Made by a program: the position numbers and the translations under genes
Assembly (NCBI GenBank): GCA_021399435.1
Contig: JAJTUP010000024.1
Location: forward strand, 310,001-374,000
Length of the DNA stretch: 64,000 nucleotides
Direction: 5' to 3'
Source of the DNA: Diaporthe sp. PMI_573
Lineage: Eukaryota > Ascomycota > Sordariomycetes > Diaporthales > Diaporthaceae
In this document: in pieces, positions 42,490 to 55,623 of the stretch
Layout: every line of letters starts with the position of its first letter
Numbering within the stretch: the first letter of the stretch is position 1
Notes under the pieces: model-generated
What the model saw: only the letters and a program-made list of their open reading frames with translations
Database searches by the model: none
Told to the model about the DNA's origin: nothing

Positions 42490-42584
42490 GGTAAGGTAGC
42501 TCAGCTGGTAAGAGCGCTTGCATGGTCCACTGGAAGGTCTGTCCGTAAACAAGAGGTCCTGCGTTCCGAATCGCAGCCTTCATA
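42490..42584 (+). pseudogene. degenerate tRNA (intron-containing; Thr-like GGT anticodon position)
   Basis: The A-box/D arm TAGCTCAGCTGGTAAGAGC is intact. By position the anticodon is GGT after ...CTTGCAT, and about 20 extra nt sit where a 37/38 intron would be. Faults: the acceptor GGTAAGG pairs with CCTTCAT only over four pairs plus one wobble; the anticodon stem has a C-A mismatch; the T loop has an extra C (TTCCGAAT). A T9 run at 42589-42597 ends it. Sequence after the loop (CAAGAGGTCCTGCGTTC) also resembles Ala- or Lys-type tRNAs, so its identity is uncertain. Confidence 0.55.
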
Positions 42585-42588
42585 TCTA

Positions 42589-42597
42589 TTTTTTTTT
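42589..42597 (+). terminator. Pol III-type T run after the tRNA-like sequence
   Basis: Nine T directly follow the degenerate tRNA. It is consistent with past or present Pol III transcription. Confidence 0.5.
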
Positions 42598-43187
42598 AAA
42601 AAAAAAAGATTAATCTTACCAAAGGCTTTGCACTTATGTTCATGCTAGCAGGAGACCCGTTTGACCTCCGTCTTTGCAGCGGTGGTGGTGTAGGGTTGAG
42701 AGCCCTCACCTCAACTTTTCACCAAGAGAACAGAGGACTTCACAGTTATCCCTAGACTCATGGCATGTTGCCACCTATGATATGCCATAAAGACACGTGA
42801 GAAAATTGACTTTGACTGTAGACCGCTGCCTTCCCTCGCTATGCTTTCGTATTGGCTGGTAAACATCGTTGTTCACAAGTTGTCCGCCGTTTCAATGGAA
42901 GCTTATCGTTTGCTTCGACCATTGTGCTTACTGCCATCTCCTCTTATTAATTGCGTTTGCTGGTGAGGACCTTTCTGTATATTTGACATCAATCAGCCAT
43001 GTGAAAACTTGAGACATGTGAGAGGCGCACAGACAGCCTTCGGTCACGTTTTGGGCAAGGCGTGTAGACAAATCAAAGGGCAACGAATACGAGCGTTTAG
43101 AATTGATACTACAGTTGCTATTCTACCCTTGCGATACCAAACGTTGTCTTGAAAGACTTTTACGAATTACAAACCCTTGGTCTTGCT
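42598..43187. other. intergenic
   Basis: No coding signal or repeat seen. Confidence 0.4.
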
Positions 43188-43328
43188 TTAAGAGTTAGAG
43201 CCCAAAGCGGCCAGCCGCCTCTCGCACATCGGACAGTGCAACTTCCCCTTGTCATCATCAGATAAGTGGATGAATGCCTGCCCGCATGTGCAGAAGCGGA
43301 TTTTATTAATCTCGGTGGGTTGAACCAT
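43188..43328 (-). CDS. possible 46-aa zinc-ribbon microprotein
   Basis: ATG 43326-43328 to TAA 43188-43190. The 46-codon frame contains FCTCGQAF (Cys13, Cys15) and LHCPMCERRL (Cys32, Cys35) separated by a hydrophilic SDDDKGK turn. Two close Cys pairs on knuckle-like turns are what a zinc ribbon needs, and random ORFs rarely show this. It could be a full small protein or the last exon of a longer gene; I found no convincing upstream exon. The larger minus ORF overlapping from 43306 upstream is in another frame and low complexity. Confidence 0.4.
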   Translation of the reverse strand: MVQPTEINKIRFCTCGQAFIHLSDDDKGKLHCPMCERRLAALGSNS

Positions 43329-45807
43329 GATGGAATTTTGTTGCGTATTGGTTATGCCGGAACCTTTGAATTAGCTTTATGGCAGCGGGTACAACTCTGT
43401 AAGTTGGAATGGAGGAACTGGGAGCATATTTATCTGGCCGGGCGTCGTCTGCTAGAGGTGGGTAGAAGCAACATCGTTCGTTTTTATCAGCGAACTTTCC
43501 GCGGTGCATCGCCGGGGCGAAGTGAATCATGCCTGGAGGTGAGCAAAGTCCCACGCCGCCCGTGATTGGTTTTGACGCATAATACATGCTTGCATCAATT
43601 ATAGATGTCCGGCCACAAGGCCGCGCGAGTGACTCGAGATGCGGATCCGAAAAGACCAATTGCGTGTCATTGAATGGATGCCCGTCAACCCCAGAGCTTA
43701 AAGCGGCCGGCGGGGGGTTGCGTCTCAATTTCAGCATGCTACGGTTATGCGGAAACGACGCGGGAAAGTGTGGGGCACACACAGATAGATGGATTCTGGA
43801 GTCGGGAAGCAACGCGAATCGAATGGACCTGCGGTTGATGGACGGGATGATTGGGGGGGGGTTGCGGGGACAGGCTTCGGGGGCCGCGAGCTTAAAAATG
43901 CATGGCGAGGTTGTGATGGGGCGGTGACATCTCCAGACGGCCGACGACGACGACGGAGACAATAGCTGCGGCGAATAACAGACGGACTTAGGGGTTATGC
44001 TCGCTCATTCGCGGCAGGGGATCTGGGAGTGCTGTGGGAATAAGCGCTGTGCAGGACATGTGCGTAAGGCAGTTTGTGTGTGTGTGTTCTCGTGCCTCGG
44101 GGACGCTGGTCCGGCGGCTGGAACGCGGCTCTCATTTGCAGCATCCCGTGAGGGGGTGCCGGTGCATGATGGGGCAGCCTCCAAAACGGTGTGATGGCAT
44201 ATCTGATGTGGCGTATCGGATTCTGACAGTCCAGGTAAGCGCGTTGTTCCTTTCGCGACGCGCTGAGCCAGTTTATTCCAGATGTTGGTTTGGGGCTTCA
44301 TTGGGCAAGTGGTTACTGCGTACCGACATTTGTGTCGTGGAATGCCTGTGATGCGATTGTGATGTCAATGCTCTCCAGGGTTGTGGTCGGGTCTGAGCTT
44401 GCTGGTTCTGGTTTCCTGGGGAATTTAGAATTTAGCATTTATTGAATTTACCTCTGGATTGATCAATTGATTTTGGGAAGCTTCTTTTCAATGCCGTTGC
44501 CTGCCTGCCTTCCCCCGCCTGCCCTGCCAATCTCGATAAGCTCAAGGTGTGTGCACCCGCACACCGGTCTGCCCTTCCGCTACCAAGGACAAGGAAGGCT
44601 CGTTCTCGTTCTTTCTACCTTTGATGCTTGGTTACCCCAGGAAAATACCCCAGGTACCTGAAGAAGACAATTCACGGGGAACAGGTCTCTTGCATGGTTT
44701 ACGGCTTGCTCACCGTCATGACACGTCCTGGAAGTCTTCAAGTTGTTCATGCGATTGGTCAATAGTGGACAGACGGACTGGAGCCACAAAAGTCAGCTAC
44801 GCAGTGGTGTCGGCTCGGGTCGGGTCAGGTCAAGTCAGTTTCAGGCACATGAGTTACATGGGGCTGCCTACCGCCTTGCACATTGCGGTCTGCCCTGCAT
44901 GCTGCAGGTGGGACTGGCCCGGGGAAGGTGGGTCCTGCCTTCCGCCCCCAGAACATTGTGTGGGGGAGGTGCGGGCGGACAGGGCAGTCCCCAAATGCAC
45001 ACTCTCACAACTCTGACAATGCCACAATGCGACAATGCCCACAGGCTGTCCAACTGTCTTGGTTTGTACCTCCCACGTTGGTGCACGAGGCAGCTCCTAG
45101 CGACATGCTTCCACTTACTTCCCTTTCCTTGCCTCCGCCCACCGTCGCCCCCAAGCTCGACCACCCGCGACTCCCTCCGTTTTCGATTGTTTCGCCGGTT
45201 GCAAGGCTCCCTCATCTGCCTGCCTACCTCTGCCAGCATCTTACAACCTTGGAAGACACTTGGGACGGAGACCTAATCTTGCATGGCTGGCCATGAGCTT
45301 GCTATTTGCAGCCACCAAGAACGCACCATTTGCAGCCAACGACTACACTATACTAGTCTCCCGAAGATCCCCCGCCCTGGCCCCAGTGTTACTCCGCCGT
45401 TCTGCCATCAAGAAACCATGTCTCGACTCAGTGGCATCGCCCGCGGAACCAACCGACACACTGTTCTCAACATCCTCTGAGTCTTGCAGTCAGGGCAGTG
45501 TGCATCCTGCAGTGGCAATAGAGCCGCATTGAGGCGCTGTGGTTGCGGGAATGAAGCCGACCCGTCAATCCCGTGTCTCTCTCCCTGATCTCCCTCTCCC
45601 CAGCTCCCCCGATCCTTGGCTGCAGCTGCAGCCCTGACACCTGCAGGAATGAGCCGCGTGCCGTCATAGGGTTGCACTGGGGTCAGCCATCCAGCGCATT
45701 TTCGCATTCTGGGTCATTGTTCAGCCCCGTCCAGCCCCCTTTCGACTGACTGCTGCCAGCACCGAACGCTGTTGTATGACCAGTTGCCAGTTGACGGCCA
45801 AGTCACT

Positions 45808-45870
45808 ATTGGTGACTGACTGACTGACGGACTGGCTGGCTGACTGATTGGCTGAAGAACTGAATGACTG
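45808..45870. repeat. degenerate (GACT)n tract
   Basis: Repeated TGACTGACTGAC / GGCTGACTGATTGGCTG words. Confidence 0.6.
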
Positions 45871-48800
45871 ACTGGACTCGTCGGGTCTGGTCTCCTCACC
45901 TGGCGATCAAGCGAGCCGAGTCACCACAGAGGAGCATGTGATACACGATACGAGTAAACACACTCCACAAACCCAATCAATTTGACTTACGGGTTGTCCT
46001 GCGACCCCGCAAATCATCCCGTTTCACCGAGCCGCTGCCCCTGCCGAGCACCCGCGCGTCCTGTCGAGAAGGCAAGGCTGCAACGAGCATTCCGACTCGA
46101 TCCCACATCGCAGCCTTGGAGACTTCTGGTCCCTCAATCGACTCGCGCACTTGACACCGATCGGCCGGAATCTTCGCAGAACCAGTGGTCTAGACCACGC
46201 CGAACCGGGGCGGAAAAGGATCAGCGTTCGATGCCGAAATAGTAGACAGGCCACCGCTTTCGAACTCCACAACACGACCAGGTGACGGAGTACATTACAC
46301 CTGCCTCTCCCTCACAATGACTAGCAACGCTCGTATGAAATTGCGATACTTGTACGAGGAGGCGATGCTCAGAGCTTAGGCTGTCGACTTTCATCATCAC
46401 GATCGGAACAGTCAACAGCATACCACTCGGTTAGAACACGATTGAAAACCCGACGGCATACTTGTAAGTGGGTCTCGGATGCTGTCAACATCGACCCCCG
46501 TCGGCAAAGAATCTGGTATTATTGTCCGATGCCATTCAAATACTCATCTCGCGATTGGACTTCCGGGGTCGAATAGTTCACGGGCATGCCGTGACGGATG
46601 CTGGGCTGGTGTTGGGCACCAAGTCACGCTCACACGTGGAAAGACCCACCAGCACGTCGATTACCTCAATCGGGGGTCAATTGAGTGCGGTGCTGTCTTG
46701 AGCGGAGCCCCACGAAACGGTGCCTCCCTTCGTCCTCAGCCTCATTTCCCGCTGCACATCAATGGGGAATCTCGATTCTGTCACTTTTCTCACCCCAGCA
46801 TGCACCGACCTCCTGTCACGATTGACGGGCTCCTGCCAGTGCGCATGGAAATGACCGAACACACAAAACTCCTCGCTAATCAAAATAGTACATGGGACAC
46901 GCAGCTTCTCCGCTCGTCCGTAGCGTCGGCTGAAGACAACGCATCTCCGTGATGGAGGCACGCACAACTCCAGACCGCCGTGGAAAGGGCGTGGTCGGGT
47001 CGGGACCGGACAGGGCTTCAGCCTTGGTCAGAAGCTAGCGTTATTGCGCATTGCTGGGGCGGGCGAGGCTACCCCATAACCCATGCTCTTGTCCCAGCCA
47101 CGCATTTCCTCGCCTTGTTATTAAGGTTTATCCGTCGGGAGCCCGCGGCGCTCTGTCGTTAGCGGCCCAGGTCAGATGTCTATTTTTATGAGGCCACGAT
47201 ACAGTGGTGCCACTGACACTTGGTCTTCCTCAGCAATGCCTTTAACCCGCTCGAGCACTACCGCTTTGCCATCATAGCCGACGCTTTCCCAGATTGCAGA
47301 GCGCAACATGGTGCTGCAAACGTGCAGCGCGTGGTATTCGTTCCAAAGCGCGCCCTGTTTTTTCAGCATGTATGTGTGTGTCTGTTCATCAATGCTTCAG
47401 CTTCATCGAAACGGTCTTGATGCTCAAAAGGTGTCCTATGGCCGCTGGGCTTCCATTTCGGGTGCAACGAACGAGTCAAGAGAACCCAAGCTCCCTGTCG
47501 CCGGAAACCCATCCGGTATCAGGGACAGGGATCCAACCCCCTCAGCTGCCGCGGCATCTGGACTTTTCAGGGGCACAAAAACGTGGCACAGTTGAGAGAA
47601 AGGGCCGAGATCCCAAACAACGGTTCATCTACTGGCGGGCGATCCCTGCCAGACGCATGGAGCTTTTTGGTCGCCCTTCTGGAAGACTGCCAAACGGTCG
47701 ACGTTTTCTGGTCCCTACGCTGGCTCCTGGGCAAGAGATAAATTCGAATTAATTGTTCGCCAATTTATTGATGTTCAATTGCCCCATCAACCCACCCCGC
47801 CTGTCAAACCCTGGCTCACAGGTGTTTCGCGACGGTTGGCCTTCCGGAAAGGTTCAACACCCGCAGCTCTCCCGTCTGCCGCCCGGAGGCCCGCCAGCCC
47901 CACAGCCGGAGTGTCGACGTGAACAACATTACTGGAACAAGGCTGCAGAAAAGTGGTGTCAGCGAGGCTGGCAGTTCTTGTTATCACCGACATTGCACCT
48001 CACAATGACCAATTCTAAGCTGCATCTCGCGTGCCATCGAAGACAATCGCCAGCGGCATTTGCTGTTGTTTCTATGGGCAACCTGGATGGCGTCCTTGTT
48101 TTACGATCGAATTGACTGGGAGACGATGCCGCCTCCAGCAATCTGTATTCGGGAATTCCGTTGATACAAGCTCGCAATTTCAGCCTGACACCAAGGAGAG
48201 CATTTGCCTGTCCTCGCCGGCTGCTGCGGAAAGTCCTTAGCCGTCATAGGCAACCGGAAAAAGGGTCTCTGGCGCATTATCCGGCTTGTCGACGCCCTAC
48301 GCGTGCAGGAAACCTGACTGACTCGTTGCCGCTCAGAGTCAAACGAAACGGTAGCGCCGCAGTCGAGAAGCTGTCAGATGTGGCGGATACACTTCCGAGT
48401 GGGGCGCTATCTTCGCATCAGGGGCCCCGGGAAGTGCCCCCGGGGTCACAGGTTTGATATCTGGATGCGACCTGAATGTCTAGTGCATCGATTGAATACG
48501 ACGGCTTGGGCAGGTATCAATTCGTGGTGCGTCTTACCGCGCTCCCGCAATTTAGAGTCTAAATCTTAGGCTCCCGGGCAGAGCTCAGCTATGCTTTCGC
48601 AAAGTGCCGGTCGAAGTTGCGGCGAGCGCGCTGAAGCCCAATCCACCCTGGAAGACTGCTCAGACCGCCCACCAGCTTCGTGGGCTTAGGCTCAATGCGA
48701 CTCTGGTTCACTGGGTGGTGATTCCGGTGGCCGGCTATTGAGTCGTAGTGGATGGTGACAACATACATTGATGATCCCAACCCGCAGAGTTGACCGTTTC

Positions 48801-51599
48801 AAGTGACGGGCAATCTTAGGTCAAGTCGTGATACCTGACCGAAATGCCGGCTCAGGTCTCGAGGACTTCACCTTGATCAATGACTCGGCACCCTGAGAAG
48901 AGCGCCGGAGTGGCCAAGTGGGTGGTCATACCTGATTCCAACCTGACTCTCCACTGGCAGCCGCATTGCATTATTGCGACTTCACACGACTAACGAGGCT
49001 CCAAAGAAGTAGTCAATTGCTGAAACTGACGGTAATGTTGGTAACCCATGCGTTGGCAACAGCACTGGCGGCGAGTCGCGACTTTCACATGCAAGGCAGA
49101 GAGCCCATCTCGCTGCCCCAAACAAAGCAAGCGTCCTACACCGTTCATGCATCTTCTACCCCGGATGGCTGACTCGGAAAACAACAATCGAGGTCGTTCA
49201 CCGACAGGTACGTTTCGCAGCAAGATCTTACGTGGCCGGGCATGAAAGGCTCTGGGCTCCGCGAGGCCGCCGTCATGTGAAAGTCGCATCACCGTGACCT
49301 CATCTGCGGCTCCGAGTTGTCGTAAGCACGGCCGGTAGAGCGAACTGGCTATACTACAGGCGGCATCTGCTCCGCGTCTTTCCCCCCGTGGGGAGAGCAC
49401 GTTGAGCTAGACTACCCCGTGGGCCGTGGCACGACACACGCTACGATGTATTGTACCAGGACCGCTGTGCTCGAGCCGCAAACAGCTGAGCCCCTCACTA
49501 GCCTGGCCTCCCAAAAGCGCCAGAGCTTGCCACAGAGAGGCTCCTGGCTCCGCGCACTGCTCTGCGCTCTCGCTTTCCTGTGATGAGCACGGTGGATCGT
49601 TGCTTTTCTTGGCCGGGCAGAGACTCGAACAGGCTTCGTCACATGTATACCTGTGACAGTGAATGATTGACTCTTAGCTTGCGTCGAGGCCTGCCCGGAC
49701 TCCCCGCGGTTGATGCTCAGAAGTGCAAGCGCACAGTCCTGGCAGTCAAGTGTGGAGAAAGACGATTCCAGTAGTCGGCACGGGTATTTTCGTCGAAAAC
49801 GGCACAAAAAGACCTGGGGTGCAGCTGCTGCCATTTTAAGACTTCCTGGGGCTTTCACAAGCTTGTCTTCTCCAATGCTCGTCAAGTCGATCTCCAAAAT
49901 TCTAGGCCTCTTTGTCGGCCCCACCAGCCGAGCCTGGGGAAGAGTGTCAACCGCAAGCGCGGTTGGGGACACTCGCTCGTTTTAGTGCGTGGAGCGCCTG
50001 TGCTGCAGCGGTGGACACTACTTGCAGATCAAACTGCCAGACTACCAGACTTCCCACGGTCAATTGTTGGAGAAGAGTAGGGCTGATTTTAGCAACAGGT
50101 TGCAGGCATTCTGTTTCATCCACTATTGAAACAAAAGGACCGACCGCGAAAACGGCACAGCAGAAACGGAGATACATTGTGCTCCCTTGATCTACTAGTG
50201 TCATGAAAATGGCAAGGTAGTCAAACAGATCGGAAGGCTTCCCTCTACTAGCACGCTCGTCTATGGGCTCTGTCCATGGTGCCTGGTGGTGCCCAGTGGC
50301 GTTACATGGCAGGTCGCGTGCGAAGCGATATGCAAAGCTGGAATCTGGGCGAGGCGGTTAACGGCCCGCTTACATGGGTGCCGCCCACCATCTCTACGCG
50401 TGGCTGCCATCAGCCGAGAGATGGTGACGGCCAATTTGCATCCGAGATATATACCGCACGCAGCCTTTCTGCAAGGCCCTCGGATATACATACACCACGA
50501 ATGGAACCTGCCGTGTACAGCATCTTGTCTTGCCTCACTGGTCAAATCCTCCTCCCAAGAAATGGCCATATCGGCGGGTGAATATCGGTGCAGAGGTTCT
50601 ATGTTGTCCGCTCCGAGCTCCCGCGCAGCCGAGGCCGCTTTCCTTTCTTCATTGCCGTGATCGCCTGGGTCTCGATTGTACCACGTCGCGAAAGCACCCA
50701 GTACAGTGAGCGTGGGATCTCTGTGACATTTGGGGGGGGCGGGGGCCAGCACGCAGAAGGATCTCGCCTCGCCAGATCGCGTAACTGGAACCCCCACCGT
50801 AAGCGATGGCGTTCATGCAAGATGACTGCACTCAAGAAGTGGGCAGTTCGCTGGCGACTGACTTGTCAGCGCGGGTGGTCATGCTCGACATTTGTCGGTG
50901 ACTAAGACCAGAAGAGGTGTGCCGCTGCTGAATCAGCCAGCGTGCTATTTGCATTGGGACTCGCGAGAGGTCATGAGCGAACACGGTTGTGTGGTTGTGA
51001 TGACGCTCTCGGCCCGGTGTCTGGCTAGATTACGCGTGCTGTATGCCCGGCTGAAGTTGAGCAAACCAAAGGCCCCCGGGGCGCGGCGGGCTCTGCGCGA
51101 TTGACTGTCACAAGGTGCTTCCCCTTCCAGCAGTCGATGGGATCGGAATCCGAAAGTGGACGTAATAACCTGGGGTAAAATCTCGATAGGACCCCGTGTC
51201 TCAATTCAATGCCGGGGTAGGTACATTGGCGAGGAGACACGTGCCAGCAATCCATCATGTTTCGACCCTGGATGGGATGTACAGCCCTGTCTTGCCTTGT
51301 CGACGGCGCCGCCAAGTAGGGCCGACCGGCCCTGATGGGACGTCAGGACGCCGTGGGCTGCATGGGCCTCTCTGCCACGCTCGGTTGGTGCAATAGCTCA
51401 TCCTTCCACCCACGCTTGCGGGCGGGAATTGTTCCAAGATTTGGGACTCGATTCCGTGGGGAGTCTCGTGGGGAGGCTCGCTGCCAGGCCGCAGGTGCTG
51501 ACTGACGCGAGTGAGCGTGTACGGCCTTCTCCTTGGGGACATTTGTCTCCGGGGAAGCATTCCAGCTACCTACCTAGCTAGCCAGCCAATTCGATGGGT

Positions 51600-51656
51600 T
51601 GGTGGTGGTGGTGGTGGTGTGTCAGGGGCGGTTCCCGAGATGGTGGTGGTGGTGGC
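51600..51656. repeat. (TGG)n microsatellite, two blocks
   Basis: Two TGGTGG runs separated by about 23 bp. Confidence 0.7.
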
Positions 51657-54595
51657 GAGTGACCCCGGGGTTGAAACGTGAAGGATGTTGGAGGCCGGGG
51701 TTCTCGTCCGAGTTCGTCACCGGTCCTCCGAATCGGGGAACGGCAACCCACCATCAGGTCAACCACGTGCGGCGGATTCAGATGCCAGCCCGGCCGCGCG
51801 CGCCCACTCGCACCCATCCAATTCCTTCTTTTGTCTCTCGCCCTGGCCTGGCCTGGCCCTATCTCCCCTTCGGCCCCGGGACCCCCCACACCGTCACCAC
51901 ACCCTCTTTTCGGCCGCCGGCTAAACTTGGGAATGGTGTGTGTGTCGGCTGTGTGTGTTGCCTGGCGTGTGTGGGTGTGCATACGCGCGCTCCTCCTTAG
52001 GAATGCTTGTAAGCTCCCATGTACATACACATCAGTGTATGTATGGTAAGCAACCCCCGCTTATTCACATCCCACCTTTTCCCCCTGTGTCAAATCCCCG
52101 TGGGGTAGGGACCGGCATAAGGGATAAGTTCTGGAATATGATAATCTGCAACGGCTGAGAAACCCGGTGGAAGGGACCCGAGAATGCATCAAGGGTACCT
52201 ACCTACACTCGAGATTTTGCTTCTTGTTTCTTCTGGCCCTTGCCCTCCCCCTCCTCCTCCTGCATGCATGTGTGCATGACCAACCGACCCCTCCTCCTGC
52301 ATGAGCGGCCGGCCATACAGTACCTAGGTAGGGCAAGTAGGCAGTCTACCGTTTTGGCTGCCCCCCCAACCAACCAGTTGTTCCCCATCCCCCGGGCCCC
52401 TTGCCCTGCCCTTTATCCGGGCTGATCTGCCGCAAAGGCGGGATCGTCTCTTTTGCCTTTGTACATCCTCGGCGATCTCTTTGTGGCCGTATACCTTTTG
52501 CCCGCAGGATCATCTCTCATATTCCTAGATGGGCGATCGCACGGGGGGGCGTGTGAGATGCCCGGGCGACCTGGCGAGAGGGGGTGAGGGTGGCGGCCTT
52601 GCAGGCATGAGGGTGCATTGCCTTCAATGCATTGTTAAATGGCGGTCTGGAGAAGTGACGGTGAGGAAAGGAACCTCGACTCGAGGTTGATGGTTATGGG
52701 CGAGTCGTAAACGTGAAACCATGTTGGTTGCTATGGCCCTGTTGTTTGTCCGCGCCGTTGAAGATGAGGTGGTGGTTCAAGTTGTGGTGGCCAGCGGACA
52801 GCCCGTTCTCTTGTCAATCCTTCCCGCCCCCGTCCACCACAACCACCCCCCCTCTTTTCATCTCCAGCCAAGAAGAAAAACGGCCCCGGGCATGAGGGAT
52901 TGTTGATCTATTGGGGACGTGCTACTTCAAGGATTCGAGACTCAAGGGTCTAATCCAAGAGAGATAAAATAGTTGTTAATTGTCCAATATCAATGAATTA
53001 TCTTTTGAGTGAGAGGTCCCTTCTGAAATAAGCACCCCCACACCTTCGGGTACGCGTTCCGGATTTTTATGCATTAATATTGGGTACACAGATACGACCA
53101 ACCTGCCACACGGAATGTGCCGCCCGTGCATAGTGAGGAATAGTCATCCAGTGACAGCCACAGTTGTGAGTGGTACAGGTCCAGCCATAGGTCAGACAAC
53201 CTGCAACGATATCTTCTTTTGTTTGACTGTGCACATCGAACAGGTTTGAAGGTGGATAGTCTAGTCACGTCCTGAAGTTGCTGTAAGCGAGATTGGAGAT
53301 AAAATACTGAGTTCCTAGGATTTATTTTTTTGATTGGATGGACTTGAAAAGGTCTCTGACAGCGCCATACTGCATTTGCCTGGCAGTGCGGTCAGCTGTC
53401 TCATCCTCCTTCCCTTTACGACAATGGATGACTACCACGACATATTCCTCTGGCGTGATAAGCTAGCAGCACCATCTCCCCTGGAGGGTGGTTAACGTGG
53501 CTCGAGGTGGTGTTTCGCTTATGTCGTGGTTCGTTTTCGTCAGTCGGCAAGTAACTGAGTACCAGATACGAAGATCCATCTCCAGCGTATGTCCAGTTTG
53601 TCATTCTCATCAGTAATGGAACCCACACAGTAAGTGACATGGCTGCGTAGAGGCTGTCTGATTGAGTTCCTCGGCCGGCAGAACTGCATTACATTACCAA
53701 TCGACCATGAGTTCAGCACGATTTGTCTGATTCCGATGTCGAGTCAGTCTTTTCTTATCTTCTTGGCCAACCTTAATGGAATATCTTCATGCAAACCTCG
53801 GCCATCCAAGATAATGATTACGTCCAAGCCAGCAGTGCCAAGGTGTACCTGAGGCCACCGTGAAGTAATCTTGTAGAGACCATATGCCCCCATGGATTGA
53901 AGCACGCGTGCCTGACGGCATTCTGTCGTTCTGCAGTTGGAGGCTGGCAGGCTTGCGTTCTGTCAAGTTGCCTCAGACGACCTAGGAAACTTCAGTGCCT
54001 TTTCTTCCATTCGAAGGAGAGACGCCGAGCTTTGGATGCGGTATTTTGGAATGTGTCAGAGACACGACTTTTACCATTTTTTGTCAGCGGGCGATAAGTG
54101 TGTACATTACATTGCGAACTTGTCCGTCCCGGAGTTCGGGTACAATTTGGTTTTTGCTAGATGGGGAAAGATTGTAACTAATCTCCCGAGACTTTAATCG
54201 TGGGAAATGCTCCTTGGTTGCTGTTGATAGCAGTCCTATTTGTTGTGTCCATTTCCGTACAAGCCACTGTCCGCATGAGAAGTTAAAGCAGCTTCTAGTT
54301 ACGCTAACTGAGTGGTAATCTGCCTCGATATTCTGGATACGGTTTCTCCTACCTGATGCGTCTTAAAGATGACATGAAGACACACAGCTCCAAGTAGTAG
54401 GACTGTGAACTCGGAAAACACCCAACGAATCCAACGGGTATAAGCTATGGAAATCTATCTCTCCACCTTATAGACATATGTAAAATCAGCCATTTCTTGC
54501 AAATCATGCCAATATCTTCTCTTCTCATGTGCTGTGAAGCCCGCGCGGTTGAAGATGCTGATCCATCGTTGATTCATATCATAATCAAGAGGATC

Positions 54596-55623
54596 TTATT
54601 CTGCCTTCTTTCCTCTGAGCTCAGTCGGAAGTCCCTTGATACCTCTCTTCTCCCTCTCAGTCAGACGGATATCAAAGTACTTCTCCAGCGCCCTAACACG
54701 GTCATCCTCCGTCTCCAGCCTCTCCAACACGCGATCCTGCCCACTCACCCCCTCCTTCACAACACCCCCGTGAAGTATCCTCTCCCCGACCAGCTCGCCC
54801 GTCGCCTCGTCCAGGACGGGCCGGTACGCGATGACGTTCTGGAGGAAGAAGCTCTGCGGCCTGGTCATCACGAAGTAGTTGAGGGCCTCAAAGTCCTCGG
54901 GGAAGATCTCTGCCTCGGAGAAGGAGTACATGTCCTCCCACTGGGAACCCTCCCCTCCCTTCTTCGAGCACCACACCCACAGGCGCTGGGACGGGTCGTC
55001 CTTGGTGACCTGCTTGCTGACGTGTTTCAGCTCCAGCCTGCCCCTCGTCGGGGCGACGGTTGTGATCTCGTAGCCGTCCTCCAGCGGGACGGGCTGCGTT
55101 GCCTCTTGGACGCCGAACCCCACGTCTACCAGGTACTTCTTCCCCTCGATGGTGACCAGGTTCACCATGTGGCTCCTGCGAAGAAAATTTGACCATTAAT
55201 AAATTGCGCTCACAGTCATGCGTGGCCGCACCATCATTCAAAATATTTGGCAACCTGGTATCTGATGAACGAGGGCGGGGTTGAGCATGGGGGCACATCT
55301 CACAATCTGTCATGTTTCACCCTCCCGGCGGCGCTGTACAGCTTGAAGCCGAGCGTCCTCAGGACGGTAGCGAACAGCTCGTTGACCTCCATGCAGTACC
55401 CGCCGCGACTGTTGGTCACGATCTTCTCAAACAGGTCCGCCGGGTCCAGCGACAGGAGCCGCGTGGGCGAGTAGTGCAGCGCGATGCTGTCGAAGGGCAC
55501 CCGGGCCTGGTGGTGCCGCACGAGGCCCGCCAGGAGCTGCAGCCTGTCGGCCGGGTGCGCGGCCCTCGGGTACCTGATGTGCTCGAGGTACAGCTCGAGC
55601 TGCTCCTCGCTGTACGTCGCCAT
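54596..55623 (-). CDS. arylamine N-acetyltransferase
   Basis: Two exons, 55623-55304 and 55175-54596, 299 aa. ATG 55621-55623 (MATYSEEQLELYLEHI) is used; a longer open frame upstream is TTG-started. The intron has donor GTGAGA, acceptor TTCGCAG, phase 2, and it restores SHMVNLVTIEGKKY. NAT catalytic triad: Cys77 in RGGYCMEVN, His109 in SHMVNLV, Asp124 in LVDVGFG; spacing and length fit the family (usually about 280-320 aa). The enzyme moves an acetyl or malonyl group from CoA to arylamines. In some plant-associated fungi NAT1-type enzymes detoxify benzoxazinone-derived aminophenol by N-malonylation, but which acyl donor this one prefers is not evident. It stands alone, without an obvious partner gene nearby. 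Confidence 0.9.

Larger units (their letters stand above)
43329..54595. other. 11-kb gene-poor region of balanced GC
   Basis: Only short ORFs occur here, the longest being 43306-43962, 49412-49972 and 50261-50797, all minus. Their compositions look like random translation (Arg/Ser/Pro/His-rich, no hydrophobic rhythm). Simple repeats: ACTG/GACTG words at 45808-45870, GTG runs at 51600-51656, GT-rich 51935-51980, CT-rich 51830-51925 and 52220-52300. Several TACCTA/CCTAGGTA words occur (44653, 51568, 52197, 52320). It is not AT-rich, so it is not a RIP block. It could be long regulatory DNA, untranslated RNA or old decayed sequence. Confidence 0.5.

Noticed and set aside
43306..43962. 218-codon minus ORF
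   Set aside because: Composition looks random, non-ATG-like context, no domain; overlaps the better zinc-ribbon frame.
49412..50797. Minus ORFs of 186 and 178 codons
   Set aside because: No recognisable motif, Arg/Ser/Ala/Pro-rich random character, no supporting splice partners.
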